Positions 24,217 through 34,878 of a DNA stretch of 64,000 nucleotides are shown here, one piece after another. The notes under the pieces are model-generated. The model saw nothing but the letters and a program-made list of their open reading frames with translations. It was not told where the DNA came from and made no database searches. The first letter of the stretch is position 1. Each line of letters opens with the position of its first letter. The stretch lies in assembly GCA_023391815.1 (NCBI GenBank), contig JAEWAF010000055.1, forward strand, positions 1 to 64,000. The letters are read 5' to 3'. This DNA comes from Pseudomonadota bacterium. Lineage in GTDB: Bacteria > Pseudomonadota > Gammaproteobacteria > Steroidobacterales > Steroidobacteraceae. The translations under genes and the position numbers were made by a program.

Positions 24217-26181
24217 GTGGCATCGAGCCCGGAGAACTTTGTGTCTGTATCGACGGCCGAGCTGTCGTGGCGCGTGCTCGGCTTCGTCAATGGGCTGCGG
24301 CTGCTCGCCTCGTCATCGCTCGCGGTTTTGTTCGTCTCGATCATGCCCGAGACCTTCGGGCAGCTCGACCCCGCGCTGTTTGCCGGCGCGGCGACCGCCT
24401 ATTTTTTGTATGCAGTGATCTCGGTCAGCAGCATCCGGCGGCGCTCGCCCGACATCGTGCTGCAAACCTGGACCGGCGTGTTCGCCGACGTGCTGGTCCT
24501 ATCGCTGCTCACCTACGCGAGCGGCGGTGTGAATGGCGGCATCTCGGCGCTCGTGGTGCTGTCCATCGGTGCGGCCAGCTTCATTCTGCGTCGGCGGCTG
24601 GCCATGGCAATCGCCGTGGCCGCCGCGCTCGCCATGCTGGTGCAGCCCGTAATCTCGATGCTCGCCAATGTCGACGCGACCAGCGAGTTCACGACCGCCG
24701 CCATTTCCGGTGCATTGACTATCGTCATCGCACTCGGCATCTCGCAGCTCGCGCGAGTCATGCGTCAGAACGAGGAGATCAATCGGCAACGCGAAGCCGC
24801 CAACATCGAGCTCACCGAATTGCAGCGGATGCTGTCCGAGCATCTGCGCGAGGGCGTGCTCATCGTGGACGGCGAGAACAAAGTTTCAATGATCAGCGAC
24901 ACCGCCGCGAGCTTGCTCCAGGGCGGCAGCGTGGCCGAAGGCTCCACTCTGAGCGATGTTTCCTCTCGGCTCGCCAACTTGCTGGATACCTGGCGTCGTT
25001 ACTTCTGCGACGAGAGCCGTAGCACGCCGACCATGATGGGTTTCGACGGCGAGCGCCGGCTGCAACTGAAGTTCGTCTCGCTCGATCGCAGCACGCAAGG
25101 TCCGGCGCTGATCTTCGTCGAAGACAAGTCGCGCATAGCGTCGTTGTTGCCCGCATCGATGGTGCCTGCGACGGTGCAGGTGAATCAGGTGCCGGCACCG
25201 CGTGAGCCGGTGCCGCGTCCGGTTGCTCCTCCGCCTGTGCCGACGCGAAACCAGAGTGCTCGTGGCGAGGTTGCTCGAGAGCGTGCCTTCCAAAGTCCGT
25301 ACGCGGCCGGCGGTTTACGTGAGCCGTCCTATGAGAGCGGCCAGTATGCCGGCGCGTTATCGCCGGCCAGTGCATTACGCACGAGCGAGCCCCGCGCCAA
25401 TCCGTTTGACGATTCGGGTCGTCAGAGCCAGCCCCGCGCCAACACACTGCGAGAAAACATCGCGCGACAAAACAGCTTCCGCGCCGCGCTTCAAGAAGTC
25501 TCACCTTGGGAAAATCCACCGAAGCCGGCACCGCCACTGCCGCCGGCTGCTTCTGCTCCCGCCACCACCGCGGCTCAACCCCGGCGAGCCCAGCCACCGA
25601 CCCGTCCGCCGGGGAACATGCTCACCAACAACGATCCGCGTCTGCGCATCATCATTGGCAATGCTTTGCAGTTCGGCAAACGCGAGTCGGTGCGCCTGGA
25701 GCGCGTCGATCTGGCGTCGTGGTGCAAGGAGTTTCTCACCGAGTTCTGGCAAACCCAGGACATCGACGCCGATACTTTGCGGTTGAGCGCGCCGCGCGAG
25801 AACGTGCCGGTGCGAGCCGATCCGGCTCACCTGCACAAGCTGCTGTGGACGCTGTGTAACGATCTTCTTAAGTACGGGCGCGCGACCAACGCATACGATC
25901 CGGTGGAGATTCGCGTCGGCCGGAGCGCGACCACGCAACGTCGTTATCTCGATGTGATCGATCGTGGCTCGGCCATCGGTCCCGCCGATTCCAAGCGCGT
26001 CTTCGAACCGTTCCTGTCGGCCGGCAAGGCAGGCACGGGCATTTCCATGTTCGTATCGCGTGAGCTGTCGCCCGGCGTGCGTTCGGGAGCGAATAACGAT
26101 CCTCGCCCGGGCGGCGGCGTCGTGTTCAGGTTGGTGTTCGCCGAAGCGCCCGCATCCAAGCCGGTCGAGAGCGAGGACTAG
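24217..26181 (+). CDS. PilS-like membrane protein with degenerate histidine-kinase core
   Basis: A 654-residue protein. The N-terminal about 180 residues form a PilS-like set of six helices, followed by a coiled coil (about 185-215) and a PAS-like segment (REGVLIVDGENKVSMISDTA). No HisKA box follows. In its place is a proline-, alanine- and arginine-rich linker of about 140 residues. The C-terminal part keeps the outline of an ATPase domain, but the N-box reads LLWTLCNDLLKYG, the G1 position DVIDRGSAIG and the G2 position KAGTGISMFVSREL. It probably cannot autophosphorylate. GTG 24217 is chosen for the GGAGGAAGG 5-6 nt upstream; ATG 24145 is possible. No pilR follows. Confidence 0.75.
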   Translation: MASSPENFVSVSTAELSWRVLGFVNGLRLLASSSLAVLFVSIMPETFGQLDPALFAGAATAYFLYAVISVSSIRRRSPDIVLQTWTGVFADVLVLSLLTYASGGVNGGISALVVLSIGAASFILRRRLAMAIAVAAALAMLVQPVISMLANVDATSEFTTAAISGALTIVIALGISQLARVMRQNEEINRQREAANIELTELQRMLSEHLREGVLIVDGENKVSMISDTAASLLQGGSVAEGSTLSDVSSRLANLLDTWRRYFCDESRSTPTMMGFDGERRLQLKFVSLDRSTQGPALIFVEDKSRIASLLPASMVPATVQVNQVPAPREPVPRPVAPPPVPTRNQSARGEVARERAFQSPYAAGGLREPSYESGQYAGALSPASALRTSEPRANPFDDSGRQSQPRANTLRENIARQNSFRAALQEVSPWENPPKPAPPLPPAASAPATTAAQPRRAQPPTRPPGNMLTNNDPRLRIIIGNALQFGKRESVRLERVDLASWCKEFLTEFWQTQDIDADTLRLSAPRENVPVRADPAHLHKLLWTLCNDLLKYGRATNAYDPVEIRVGRSATTQRRYLDVIDRGSAIGPADSKRVFEPFLSAGKAGTGISMFVSRELSPGVRSGANNDPRPGGGVVFRLVFAEAPASKPVESED

Positions 26182-26215
26182 CTATACTGATCGCATCACC
26201 TGAACGGAGAAGTCG

Positions 26216-27154
26216 ATGCGGATCAGTTACGTCGCGCTCGCAAGCCTCTGCTTCGCGATGGCATCAACGTCGAATACGCAGAGTGGCAGCGACTTCAATT
26301 GCACATCGACTCGGACTGCGGACGGCGCTCCGGCAATCGTTGAGACTACGTTGGGTAACACCCCCGCGCTCGTCCGAATCCCCGCGAAGATCACTCATTC
26401 GCCGATCGTGCTGTGGCACGGGTTCGGTCCGCCCGCGAGTGAGAAAGCCTTGATGGACGCGTTGCCGCTCGATGATGTGCCGGCGGTGAAGGTGTATCTG
26501 GGGTTGCCGATGTTCGGTGCGCGCGCGCCGGCCGGCGGCATGAGTGACCTCGCGCGTCGACAGCAGCAGGATCTGGGGACGTTGGTGTTCGAGCCGATGG
26601 TCATGGGCGCGGCCAAAGAGTTGCCGGCGGTGGTTCGCGCGCTCGAGCAGCGCGGTTGTTTGAAAGCGGGCGAGCGCATCGGTCTGTTCGGGTTTTCGGC
26701 CGGCGGGGCGGCGGCGCTTTACGCGCTGGCCGAAAGGGACGTGCCGATCGCGGCGGCCGTGACGTTGAACGCGTCAACAGGCCTGAGTGCATCCGTCAAG
26801 GCTTTCGAGCGTGCCACTAAAGGGTCATACCAGTGGACCGAGGCGGCGCGTACACTCGCGCGGCGCTCGGATGCTGCGGGTCGCGCGAAGGATATCGTCA
26901 CAGGCAACCCGCCGCCGGCATTGCTGCTCATTCATGGTAGCGAAGACGCGATGCTGACCCCCGAGACCGCCCGTTCCTTGCATGCGACCTTGCTGCCGCT
27001 GTACCAGGCGGCGCATGCCGCGCAACGTCTGCAGCTCGCGGTCGTTCCCGGAATGGCGCACGCCTGGTCCAACACAGGGAACGTGGAAGCGTTGCGCGGC
27101 TCGATCGCTGCGTGGTTCCATACATATCTCTCAGCGTCGGGCACGCCCGGCTGA
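26216..27154 (+). CDS. Secreted alpha/beta hydrolase
   Basis: A 312-residue alpha/beta-hydrolase-fold protein with an N-terminal signal (LASLCFAMASTSNTQS). Nucleophile elbow GFSAGG at about residue 160; oxyanion segment VLWHGFGPP; an acid candidate in HGSEDAML and a C-terminal histidine in VPGMAHAWS complete a triad of the dienelactone hydrolase/esterase type. GGAGA precedes the ATG. It lies 22 bp before a small secreted-protein gene on the same strand. Substrate unknown. Confidence 0.8.
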   Translation: MRISYVALASLCFAMASTSNTQSGSDFNCTSTRTADGAPAIVETTLGNTPALVRIPAKITHSPIVLWHGFGPPASEKALMDALPLDDVPAVKVYLGLPMFGARAPAGGMSDLARRQQQDLGTLVFEPMVMGAAKELPAVVRALEQRGCLKAGERIGLFGFSAGGAAALYALAERDVPIAAAVTLNASTGLSASVKAFERATKGSYQWTEAARTLARRSDAAGRAKDIVTGNPPPALLLIHGSEDAMLTPETARSLHATLLPLYQAAHAAQRLQLAVVPGMAHAWSNTGNVEALRGSIAAWFHTYLSASGTPG

Positions 27155-27176
27155 GTTACTTACGGGCGGAGCTCTC

Positions 27177-27860
27177 ATGAGAATCAGTCGGATTGCGTTG
27201 TTGATGATGGCGTTTGCGGTACAGCCGGTGCAGTCGTGGGCCGAAGGCGGCGTGGTCGATTACATCGAGGCCAAGGAACTCAACAATCCGCCGCCGAAGA
27301 TGGCTCTGGAGGCGTTCGACCGGTTCGAGATCGCGCCGATCGCGATGGTCGCGCCGTACGCTGGCCAGCCCGCGAACGAGCAGGCCAAGGAGCGCTTGCA
27401 GGCCAATCTCGATGAACGGGTGCCGCCGGTGCTGAACGAGTGGAGCGGCAAGCCTGCGAAGAACGATCCCCCGCGCGTGCTCCGGATCGAGCCGACCATT
27501 CGTCACGTGAAATTCGTCAGCGGCAAAGCGCGCCTGTGGGCCGGTGCGTTCGCTGGCGGAACGGCGGTGCTGATGACTGTGAAGATGAGCGACGCGGCGA
27601 CCGGTGAAGTCATCGCCGAGCCCGAGTTCTATCAGCACGCCAACGCGTTCGGTGCCGCCTATTCGTTCGGCGCCACCGACAAGGCCATGCTGATCCGTGT
27701 GACCGACCTGGTGACCGGTTATTTGAAGTCGAACTACGTCGCCGCGGTGGGCGGCCCGACCGGCAAGGAAGACAAGGCGGCCGAGCAGGACAAGGCCAAG
27801 TCGAAGAAGGACAAGAAGGGCGACGAGAAGGGGGCTACTGATCAGCAGTCGGCGCAGTAG
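27177..27860 (+). CDS. Secreted DUF4410-like protein with lysine-rich tail
   Basis: A 227-residue exported protein (signal peptide to about QSWA/EGG). The body carries a beta-rich pattern, including LRIEPTIRHVKFVSG and LMTVKMSDAATGEVIAEPEF, that resembles DUF4410 outer-membrane-associated proteins. The last 35 residues are highly charged (KAKSKKDKKGDEKG). GGAG precedes ATG 27177; the longer frame from 26982 is antisense-like read-through inside the hydrolase gene and is rejected. Function unknown. Confidence 0.7.
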   Translation: MRISRIALLMMAFAVQPVQSWAEGGVVDYIEAKELNNPPPKMALEAFDRFEIAPIAMVAPYAGQPANEQAKERLQANLDERVPPVLNEWSGKPAKNDPPRVLRIEPTIRHVKFVSGKARLWAGAFAGGTAVLMTVKMSDAATGEVIAEPEFYQHANAFGAAYSFGATDKAMLIRVTDLVTGYLKSNYVAAVGGPTGKEDKAAEQDKAKSKKDKKGDEKGATDQQSAQ

Positions 27861-27948
27861 TAAGTCGCGCGGCTCCGGCAAACGCCGCGGCTGGCGCTTA
27901 TCGAAGTTTCTGCCGAGCGCAGCCACCCGCAAGCGGTGGCTGCGCATT

Positions 27949-28704
27949 TTGCGTTCAGCGCCCCTGACCTTGCAGCTGGTCGTGGTGCTGCTGTTGACCG
28001 TGTCCACCTGGTTCGCGATCAACTTCATCTATCAAGTGGTGCGCAAGCCCACCGAGCTGTTCTTTCCGGTCAGCGGCACGCTCTATAAATCGCCCGGCGA
28101 GACCTGGACGTCGTACGAGCCCATCTTCCGCAAGCATTCCACCGAGACCATCAGTCCCGAATTGCTGGCCGCGCTCGCGCAAGTCGAAGGCTCGGGCAAT
28201 CCCATCGTACGCACTTACTGGCGGTGGACCTTCACCCATAAGCCGTTCGATATCTATCGGCCGGCGTCCAGCGCGGTCGGCATGTATCAAATCACGGATG
28301 GCACGTTCGAAGAGACCAGCCGGTTGTGCATCCACGATCACAAGGTCGTGGACGACGGGCCGTGGAATGACTTCAAGTCATGCTGGTTCAACAGTTTGTA
28401 TCTGCGCGTCATCCCGTCGCACGCGGTCGAGATGACCTCGGCCTATCTCGATCGTCGCATCGCGCTGATTCTCTACAAGTACGACATCCGCTCGGCGACG
28501 CTGAAACAAAAGCAGGATCTCGCCGCCGTGATTCATGTCTGTGGTGCTGGAGCCGGAGGCGCGTTCGCGAGGCGCGGCTTCCGTCCGCGCCCCGGCCAGC
28601 ACTGCGGCGATCATTCCGTGCAGGGCTACATCGATCGAGTGAACCGGATGAAGAAGGTCTTCGCCGCGCTGGCGCAACAGCCTAAAGCTTCACTGTGGCA
28701 GTAG
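27949..28704 (+). CDS. Membrane-anchored lytic transglycosylase (SLT fold)
   Basis: A 251-residue protein with an N-terminal signal anchor (TLQLVVVLLLTVSTWFAI) and a soluble-lytic-transglycosylase-like domain. The catalytic glutamate is probably E80 in ELLAALAQVEGSGNP; SSAVGMYQITDGTF is the conserved GxxQ-type motif. It would cleave peptidoglycan glycan strands in the periplasm. No ATG or GTG is available: the first usable start is TTG 27949, and the frame stays open upstream through the 3' end of the preceding gene, so the true start is uncertain. The 3' end overlaps the convergent VWA gene by 23 bp. Confidence 0.75.
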   Translation: MRSAPLTLQLVVVLLLTVSTWFAINFIYQVVRKPTELFFPVSGTLYKSPGETWTSYEPIFRKHSTETISPELLAALAQVEGSGNPIVRTYWRWTFTHKPFDIYRPASSAVGMYQITDGTFEETSRLCIHDHKVVDDGPWNDFKSCWFNSLYLRVIPSHAVEMTSAYLDRRIALILYKYDIRSATLKQKQDLAAVIHVCGAGAGGAFARRGFRPRPGQHCGDHSVQGYIDRVNRMKKVFAALAQQPKASLWQ

Positions 28705-30577
28705 CCTTCGACTCGATCGTCACCGACTGAGCACGAGTCGTCTGGCCTTTGATACGCACGGAGTAGGTGCCGGGCATTACGCTGACCGGATCGCCGCCAG
28801 TCACACCGGCCGCGACGATCTGACCTTGCGGCGTGACCACTTCGAAGCTGGCGCGCATCGACTGCGTCAATGCATTGCTCAAGCCGGCTGCATCCTTGGC
28901 ATCGAAGTAGCTGCCATTGCCGAGCGACGCCCAGTGACTGAACGTGACGGCGAGCTTGGGGTCTTCGATGGCGAAGCCGACGATGTTGACTCGCACCGGC
29001 GTGCCGGCTTTGGTGAGCGCGGCGATGGCGGCGGCGGGGTCGCCACCGCAGGTTTCTTCGCCATCGGTCAGCAACACGATCAAACGCTCGCCTTTGATGG
29101 ACGCGAGATCCGACGACACTTTCTCCAGCGACGCGCCGATCGGCGTGCGTGCGTTGTTCTTAGCTTCCAGCGCTTTGATCCGGGCATCGACCGCCGCGGC
29201 GTTGAGCGGGCTGACCGGAATGTCCAGATCGGTCTGGCACGAATCGACCTCGCGACCGAACACGCGCAGAGCGAACGGCGTCCCGGCCGGAATGCCGCTC
29301 GAGGTGAGCTTGGTCAATGTTTGTTTCGCGATGTCGATGCGACGCTGACCGCCGAGCTTCTGGAGCATGCTGCCGGACGCGTCGAGGATGATTTCGATAC
29401 CGCCGCCGGCCGCTACCGCATTCGCCGCGGTGACGACCAGTTTGCCCGGCTCTTGCTTCGCCGGCGTGATGCGAATCGTGGCCTTCGCGAGCGTGGTGTG
29501 CGACTGACCGGTCGCGTACCAGAGCTCATACTCACCGGCCTGCAATGGCGCGAGCAGCTTCGCGGGATTGCCACGCGAAGGATACTCATAGTTTCCGCTG
29601 GTGCCTTCCTTCGCACCCTTCGGAACGATGGTGATGTAGTCGGACTGATTGTTCGGTCCTTTCCACGTCACATTGAACGTGCTGCCCGCGACAGCTTCCG
29701 CCGGTCCTTGCAACGAGGCGGTGACGGCGCCGACAGTGATCTTGGTCGACGCCAGCGTGGCGTAAGTCTGGCCGGTGAGATAACGGACTTCGTACTGGCC
29801 GCCTGCATCGGGAGCCCGCAGCTGCACGGGATTGCCGGCTGCCGTGTACTCGTACTGTTTGTAGTAACGATCGGGCGAGCCGACCGGCACGATGGTGATG
29901 AAGTCCTGCGGATTGTTCGGGCCTTGCCATTTCACCGCGAACTCCGCGCCGGCGCTGACTTGCGCCGGAGCGCTCACGCTGCCGTCGACCTTGCCGATGG
30001 TCAGCTTGCGCGAGCCGATGACTTTGTCGCCGTCTCCCAGGAAGTAACGCAGCTCATATTCGCCATCCGCGTCCGGCACGCGGAGCTTCGCAGGGTTCCC
30101 GTTGCGCGTGTATTCATAGACGATGTACGGGCGCTCGGCATTGCCGATGGCGACGTAATCGCGATCGTTGTTCGGGCCGGTCCATTTGACCTTGATCTCC
30201 GCGCCGGCCGCGGCTTGCGCCGGACCGTCCAGAGTCGCGGTGACCGCGATCGCTTTGATCGGCTGGCGCGTCAACGTCGGATACGGGCTGTTCGAGCCGA
30301 GCATCCGAATTTCATAATCGCCGGCGGTCGCCGGCATCCGTAACTCGACCTTGCCGGAAGGGGCGGCGTATTCATACGCGTCGTAGCGGCCCTCGGGCGC
30401 ACCCTTGGGAACGATGGTGATGAAGTTTCTCGGATCGGTGCTGCCGGTGAAGGTGACGGTGATGCCCGTGCCGATGTTCGCCGCTGCCGGTCCTTTCAAG
30501 GCCGGCGCGCCCCACGCCAGGGACGTGCCGAGCAGAAACAACCAAACGATTCTCGACAGCGTCGATCGGACCAGCAT
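28682..30577 (-). CDS. Exported VWA protein with four tandem Ig-like repeats
   Basis: A 631-residue protein with a signal peptide (cleaved near WGAP, residue 23). Four consecutive domains of about 88 residues each (25-113, 114-200, 201-289, 290-372) share the pattern GPNN-x-x-DYITIVP...YEYT...GNPAKLRAP..AGEYELRY. A von Willebrand A domain follows from about 390 to 590, with an intact MIDAS: DASGS at 399-403 and LLTDGEET. A short beta-rich tail (MPGTYSVRIKG) ends it. It is likely a periplasmic or surface binding protein. Convergent with the transglycosylase gene. Partner unknown. Confidence 0.85.
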   Translation of the reverse strand: MLVRSTLSRIVWLFLLGTSLAWGAPALKGPAAANIGTGITVTFTGSTDPRNFITIVPKGAPEGRYDAYEYAAPSGKVELRMPATAGDYEIRMLGSNSPYPTLTRQPIKAIAVTATLDGPAQAAAGAEIKVKWTGPNNDRDYVAIGNAERPYIVYEYTRNGNPAKLRVPDADGEYELRYFLGDGDKVIGSRKLTIGKVDGSVSAPAQVSAGAEFAVKWQGPNNPQDFITIVPVGSPDRYYKQYEYTAAGNPVQLRAPDAGGQYEVRYLTGQTYATLASTKITVGAVTASLQGPAEAVAGSTFNVTWKGPNNQSDYITIVPKGAKEGTSGNYEYPSRGNPAKLLAPLQAGEYELWYATGQSHTTLAKATIRITPAKQEPGKLVVTAANAVAAGGGIEIILDASGSMLQKLGGQRRIDIAKQTLTKLTSSGIPAGTPFALRVFGREVDSCQTDLDIPVSPLNAAAVDARIKALEAKNNARTPIGASLEKVSSDLASIKGERLIVLLTDGEETCGGDPAAAIAALTKAGTPVRVNIVGFAIEDPKLAVTFSHWASLGNGSYFDAKDAAGLSNALTQSMRASFEVVTPQGQIVAAGVTGGDPVSVMPGTYSVRIKGQTTRAQSVTIESKATATVKL

Positions 30578-30650
30578 GGCGGACCTATGAAGTGGGCGCG
30601 GGAACGCCCATCTTAGGGACGCCCGCGCCAGAGCGCCTCGGCCGGAGGGG

Positions 30651-31079
30651 TTAGCCCACCTTGCGCTGCTGCTGTTTCGCTTCCCGGGCGAAATGCTCCC
30701 CGTACTTGCGATCGATGTGCATTATGTGAGACCGCAGCCACAGCTCCAGATAATCGAAGAAGTCTTTGGTGAACGAGCCGGAGCCGGCCAGAAAAGCCTG
30801 CTTGTGATCCGCCAGCTCCTTGAGCAGGCGCGCGTGAATGCCTTTGTGAATCTCCAGCTGCGGGTAGCGCTGGCGGCTCAGCATGGTTTCTTCTTCCCGG
30901 AAATGGCGCACCGTGATGGTTTCGAGATGTTGCAGCAGCCGAGCCAGTTCGGCCTTGCCGGCGCCGGCATGTGAGCGGTCGTACAGCGCATTCATCGCAT
31001 CGACGATGTCGTGGTGCTGATGGTTCATTTCATCGACCAGAACGTCGTATTTATTCGAATCCCAGGTAAACAGAGTCAT
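30651..31079 (-). CDS. Bacteriohemerythrin
   Basis: A 142-residue four-helix hemerythrin that binds O2 at a non-haem di-iron site. Ligand histidines and acids are visible in MNHQHHDIVDAMN, VRHFREEETML, EIHKGIHARLL and SHIMHIDRKYGEHF. ATG 31079 is taken because the domain starts there; 51 residues upstream in frame have no family similarity. It is divergent from the MHS transporter gene. Cytosolic. Confidence 0.9.
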   Translation of the reverse strand: MTLFTWDSNKYDVLVDEMNHQHHDIVDAMNALYDRSHAGAGKAELARLLQHLETITVRHFREEETMLSRQRYPQLEIHKGIHARLLKELADHKQAFLAGSGSFTKDFFDYLELWLRSHIMHIDRKYGEHFAREAKQQQRKVG

Positions 31080-31248
31080 GTCGGGCTGATCCTTCCAGTT
31101 GTCACACTCCTGCAAGGCGACCTCCCGGCGGGGTGTCTGAACCGGGGGAAGCCCGTAATGACCGCGGTGAATTCCGGATGGCCCACGAGGCCGACCATTC
31201 GTGCGAGAATCCGCGCCCGAAAATCCCTTCAATCACTCCCGGAAGCGA

Positions 31249-32535
31249 ATGACTCAGAGGTCGGCGTCGGGCGGCGCGGGCAACTCGCCGCGGCGGGTGC
31301 TGTTTGCGAGCTTGATCGGCACCACCATCGAATATTTCGACTTTTACATCTACGCGACGGCGGCCGTGCTGGTGTTCCCGAAGCTGTTCTTTCCGGCGGG
31401 AGACCCGGCCTCGGCGACGCTGCAGTCGCTGGCCACGTTCGCGCTGGCGTTTTTCGCGCGGCCGCTGGGATCGGCGCTGTTCGGTCATTTCGGCGATCGC
31501 GTCGGGCGCAAGGCCACGCTGGTCGCGGCGCTGCTGACGATGGGGCTGTCGACGGTGTTCATCGGCCTGCTGCCGACCTATCAGACCATCGGCTTGTGGG
31601 CGCCGGCGCTGCTGGCTTTATGTCGCCTCGGTCAGGGGCTGGGCTTGGGCGGCGAGTGGGGCGGGGCGGTGCTGCTGGCGACCGAGAACGCGCCGCCGGG
31701 CAAACAGGCCTGGTACGGCATGTTTCCACAGCTCGGGGCGCCGCTGGGCTTCCTGTGTTCGACAGGTGTGTTCTTGTTGTTGACCGAATATTTGAGCGAC
31801 GCCGAATTCTTCGTGTGGGGCTGGCGGGTGCCGTTCATCGCGAGCGCGCTGCTGGTGTTCGTCGGCTTGTACGTCCGGCTGCGTCTGCATGAAACGCCGG
31901 CGTTCCAGAAGGCCATCGATAACAACGAGCGCGTCCGCCTGCCGATGCTGACGGTGCTCGGCAAACATCCATCGACGCTGATTCTCGGCACGTTCGCGGC
32001 CACCGCGACGTTTGTGATTTTCTACTTGATGACGGTGTTCTCGCTGAGCTGGGGCACGAGCGCGCTCGGCTACTCCCGCCAGGAATTCCTGGTGCTGCAG
32101 ATGATCGGCGTGCTGTTCTTCGCGCTCACGATCCCGGTGTCGGCGGTGATCGCCGACCGGCGCGGCCGGCTGGCGATGCTGATCGCGGCGACGCTCGGCA
32201 TCATGGCGTTCGGCCTGTTCTTCGAGCCGCTGTTCGGCTCGGACTCGCCGCTTCGTGTGGTCATATTCCTTGCGACAGGGCTGGGCCTGATGGGCCTGAC
32301 CTACGGGCCGCTCGGTACGGCACTTTCGGAGTTGTTTCCGACCTCGGTCCGGTACACTGGCGCCTCTTTGACTTTCAACCTCGCCGGCATCGTCGGCGCC
32401 TCGCTCGCGCCGTACGTGGCCACCTGGCTCGCCACGCACTATGGCCTGGCGTATGTCGGCTATTACCTCACGGCCGCGGGCGCGCTGACTTTGCTGGCGC
32501 TGCTCTTGATCCGTCGGCCGCAGCCACAACCTTAA
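31249..32535 (+). CDS. MFS transporter, metabolite:H+ symporter (ProP/ShiA-like)
   Basis: A 428-residue twelve-helix permease of the MHS family: IGTTIEYFDFYIYATAA in helix 1, HFGDRVGRKATLV in loop 2-3, and RLGQGLGLGGEWGGAVLLATE in helix 4. This group imports carboxylates, betaines or shikimate. ATG 31249 has GGAAG upstream and is preferred to GTG 31201. No catabolic partner adjoins it, so the substrate is open. Confidence 0.88.
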   Translation: MTQRSASGGAGNSPRRVLFASLIGTTIEYFDFYIYATAAVLVFPKLFFPAGDPASATLQSLATFALAFFARPLGSALFGHFGDRVGRKATLVAALLTMGLSTVFIGLLPTYQTIGLWAPALLALCRLGQGLGLGGEWGGAVLLATENAPPGKQAWYGMFPQLGAPLGFLCSTGVFLLLTEYLSDAEFFVWGWRVPFIASALLVFVGLYVRLRLHETPAFQKAIDNNERVRLPMLTVLGKHPSTLILGTFAATATFVIFYLMTVFSLSWGTSALGYSRQEFLVLQMIGVLFFALTIPVSAVIADRRGRLAMLIAATLGIMAFGLFFEPLFGSDSPLRVVIFLATGLGLMGLTYGPLGTALSELFPTSVRYTGASLTFNLAGIVGASLAPYVATWLATHYGLAYVGYYLTAAGALTLLALLLIRRPQPQP

Positions 32536-32575
32536 GCCTTCATTTTCAAGTCCTCGCCCATTCCAACACGCGCCA

Positions 32576-34180
<1,605 letters not shown>

Positions 34181-34532
34181 GCTATCGGACCGGCGCCCGC
34201 GCCGCCGCACTGGCGGTGGGGCGCCGTCTTATCGGGTATTCATCCAAAATACTCGTCACGGCGGCCCTGGCCCGTGTATAGTGCCCGCGGCTCGTCACCT
34301 TTCTCTTTATCTTTTCTTGGTCAAAAGGCGTTTCCGCCTCACCCGATGCCGGCCTCTCACTCCGGCGCGACCAACTCAACCTAAACCGAATCGTTGCCGA
34401 ACCATGGTGGGTCGTGCGCTTTGCACAGCCCGTTTCTGCGACCTGTTTAGGCGTTCTTCCCACGGAAGTGAGGGACGCGTTGAGTGCCGGCCCGATGGAT
34501 GCCGGCAGGTTCGCGTATTGTTGGAGTTTCGA
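34181..34532. other. Long leader region before the RNA-binding protein gene
   Basis: A 352-bp gap with no gene. It holds a GC-rich imperfect hairpin near 34190-34230 and a possible promoter with TATAGT at 34277-34282, which would give the downstream RNA-binding protein a 5' leader of about 240 nt. It also has a pyrimidine-rich run (about 34300-34320). Long leaders are known for cold-responsive RNA-binding proteins; that role here is inference. Confidence 0.4.
34253..34282 (+). promoter_or_regulatory. Possible promoter for RRM protein
   Basis: TATAGT (34277-34282, five of six) with TCGTCA 18 bp upstream as a weak -35. Confidence 0.3.
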
Positions 34533-34817
34533 ATGAGCAAAATTTACGTGGGCAATCTGCCCTTTTCCGCCGACGAAAATGCGGTCCGCGACCTGTTCGC
34601 GCAGCACGGCACCGTCGACTCTGTCGCCCTGATCATGGACCGCGAAACCGGTCGTCCTCGCGGTTTCGGCTTCGTCGAGATGCCGCGCGCCGATGCGGCC
34701 CGCGCCATCCAGAATCTGAATGGCCAAGACATGGGCGGTCGTCCGCTCAAGGTCAACGAGGCGCAGGACAAGCCTCGTGGCGGTGGCGGTGGCGGCGGCG
34801 GTCCGCGTCGCTGGTAA
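34533..34817 (+). CDS. RRM-type RNA-binding protein
   Basis: A 94-residue single RNA-recognition-motif protein. RNP2 is IYVGNL (residues 4-9) and RNP1 is RGFGFVEM (residues 43-50). A short arginine/glycine tail (PRGGGGGGGGPRRW) follows, as in cyanobacterial Rbp and bacterial cold-induced RRM proteins. GGAG lies at a good distance before ATG 34533. It probably binds single-stranded mRNA. A strong hairpin (34824-34854) follows the stop. Confidence 0.92.
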   Translation: MSKIYVGNLPFSADENAVRDLFAQHGTVDSVALIMDRETGRPRGFGFVEMPRADAARAIQNLNGQDMGGRPLKVNEAQDKPRGGGGGGGGPRRW

Positions 34818-34823
34818 TCTCGG

Positions 34824-34854
34824 CGCCCCGCGATGCCTATGGCGTCGCGGGGCG
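34824..34854 (+). terminator. Strong hairpin without U-tract
   Basis: Stem CGCCCCGCGATGCC/GGCGTCGCGGGGCG (14 pairs, one G-T) with a TAT loop, lying between the RRM gene and the next small gene. With no T-run it may be a partial terminator or an mRNA-stabilising end. Confidence 0.5.
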
Positions 34855-34878
34855 TTGCTACGGAAGTAAGGAGCTGGA

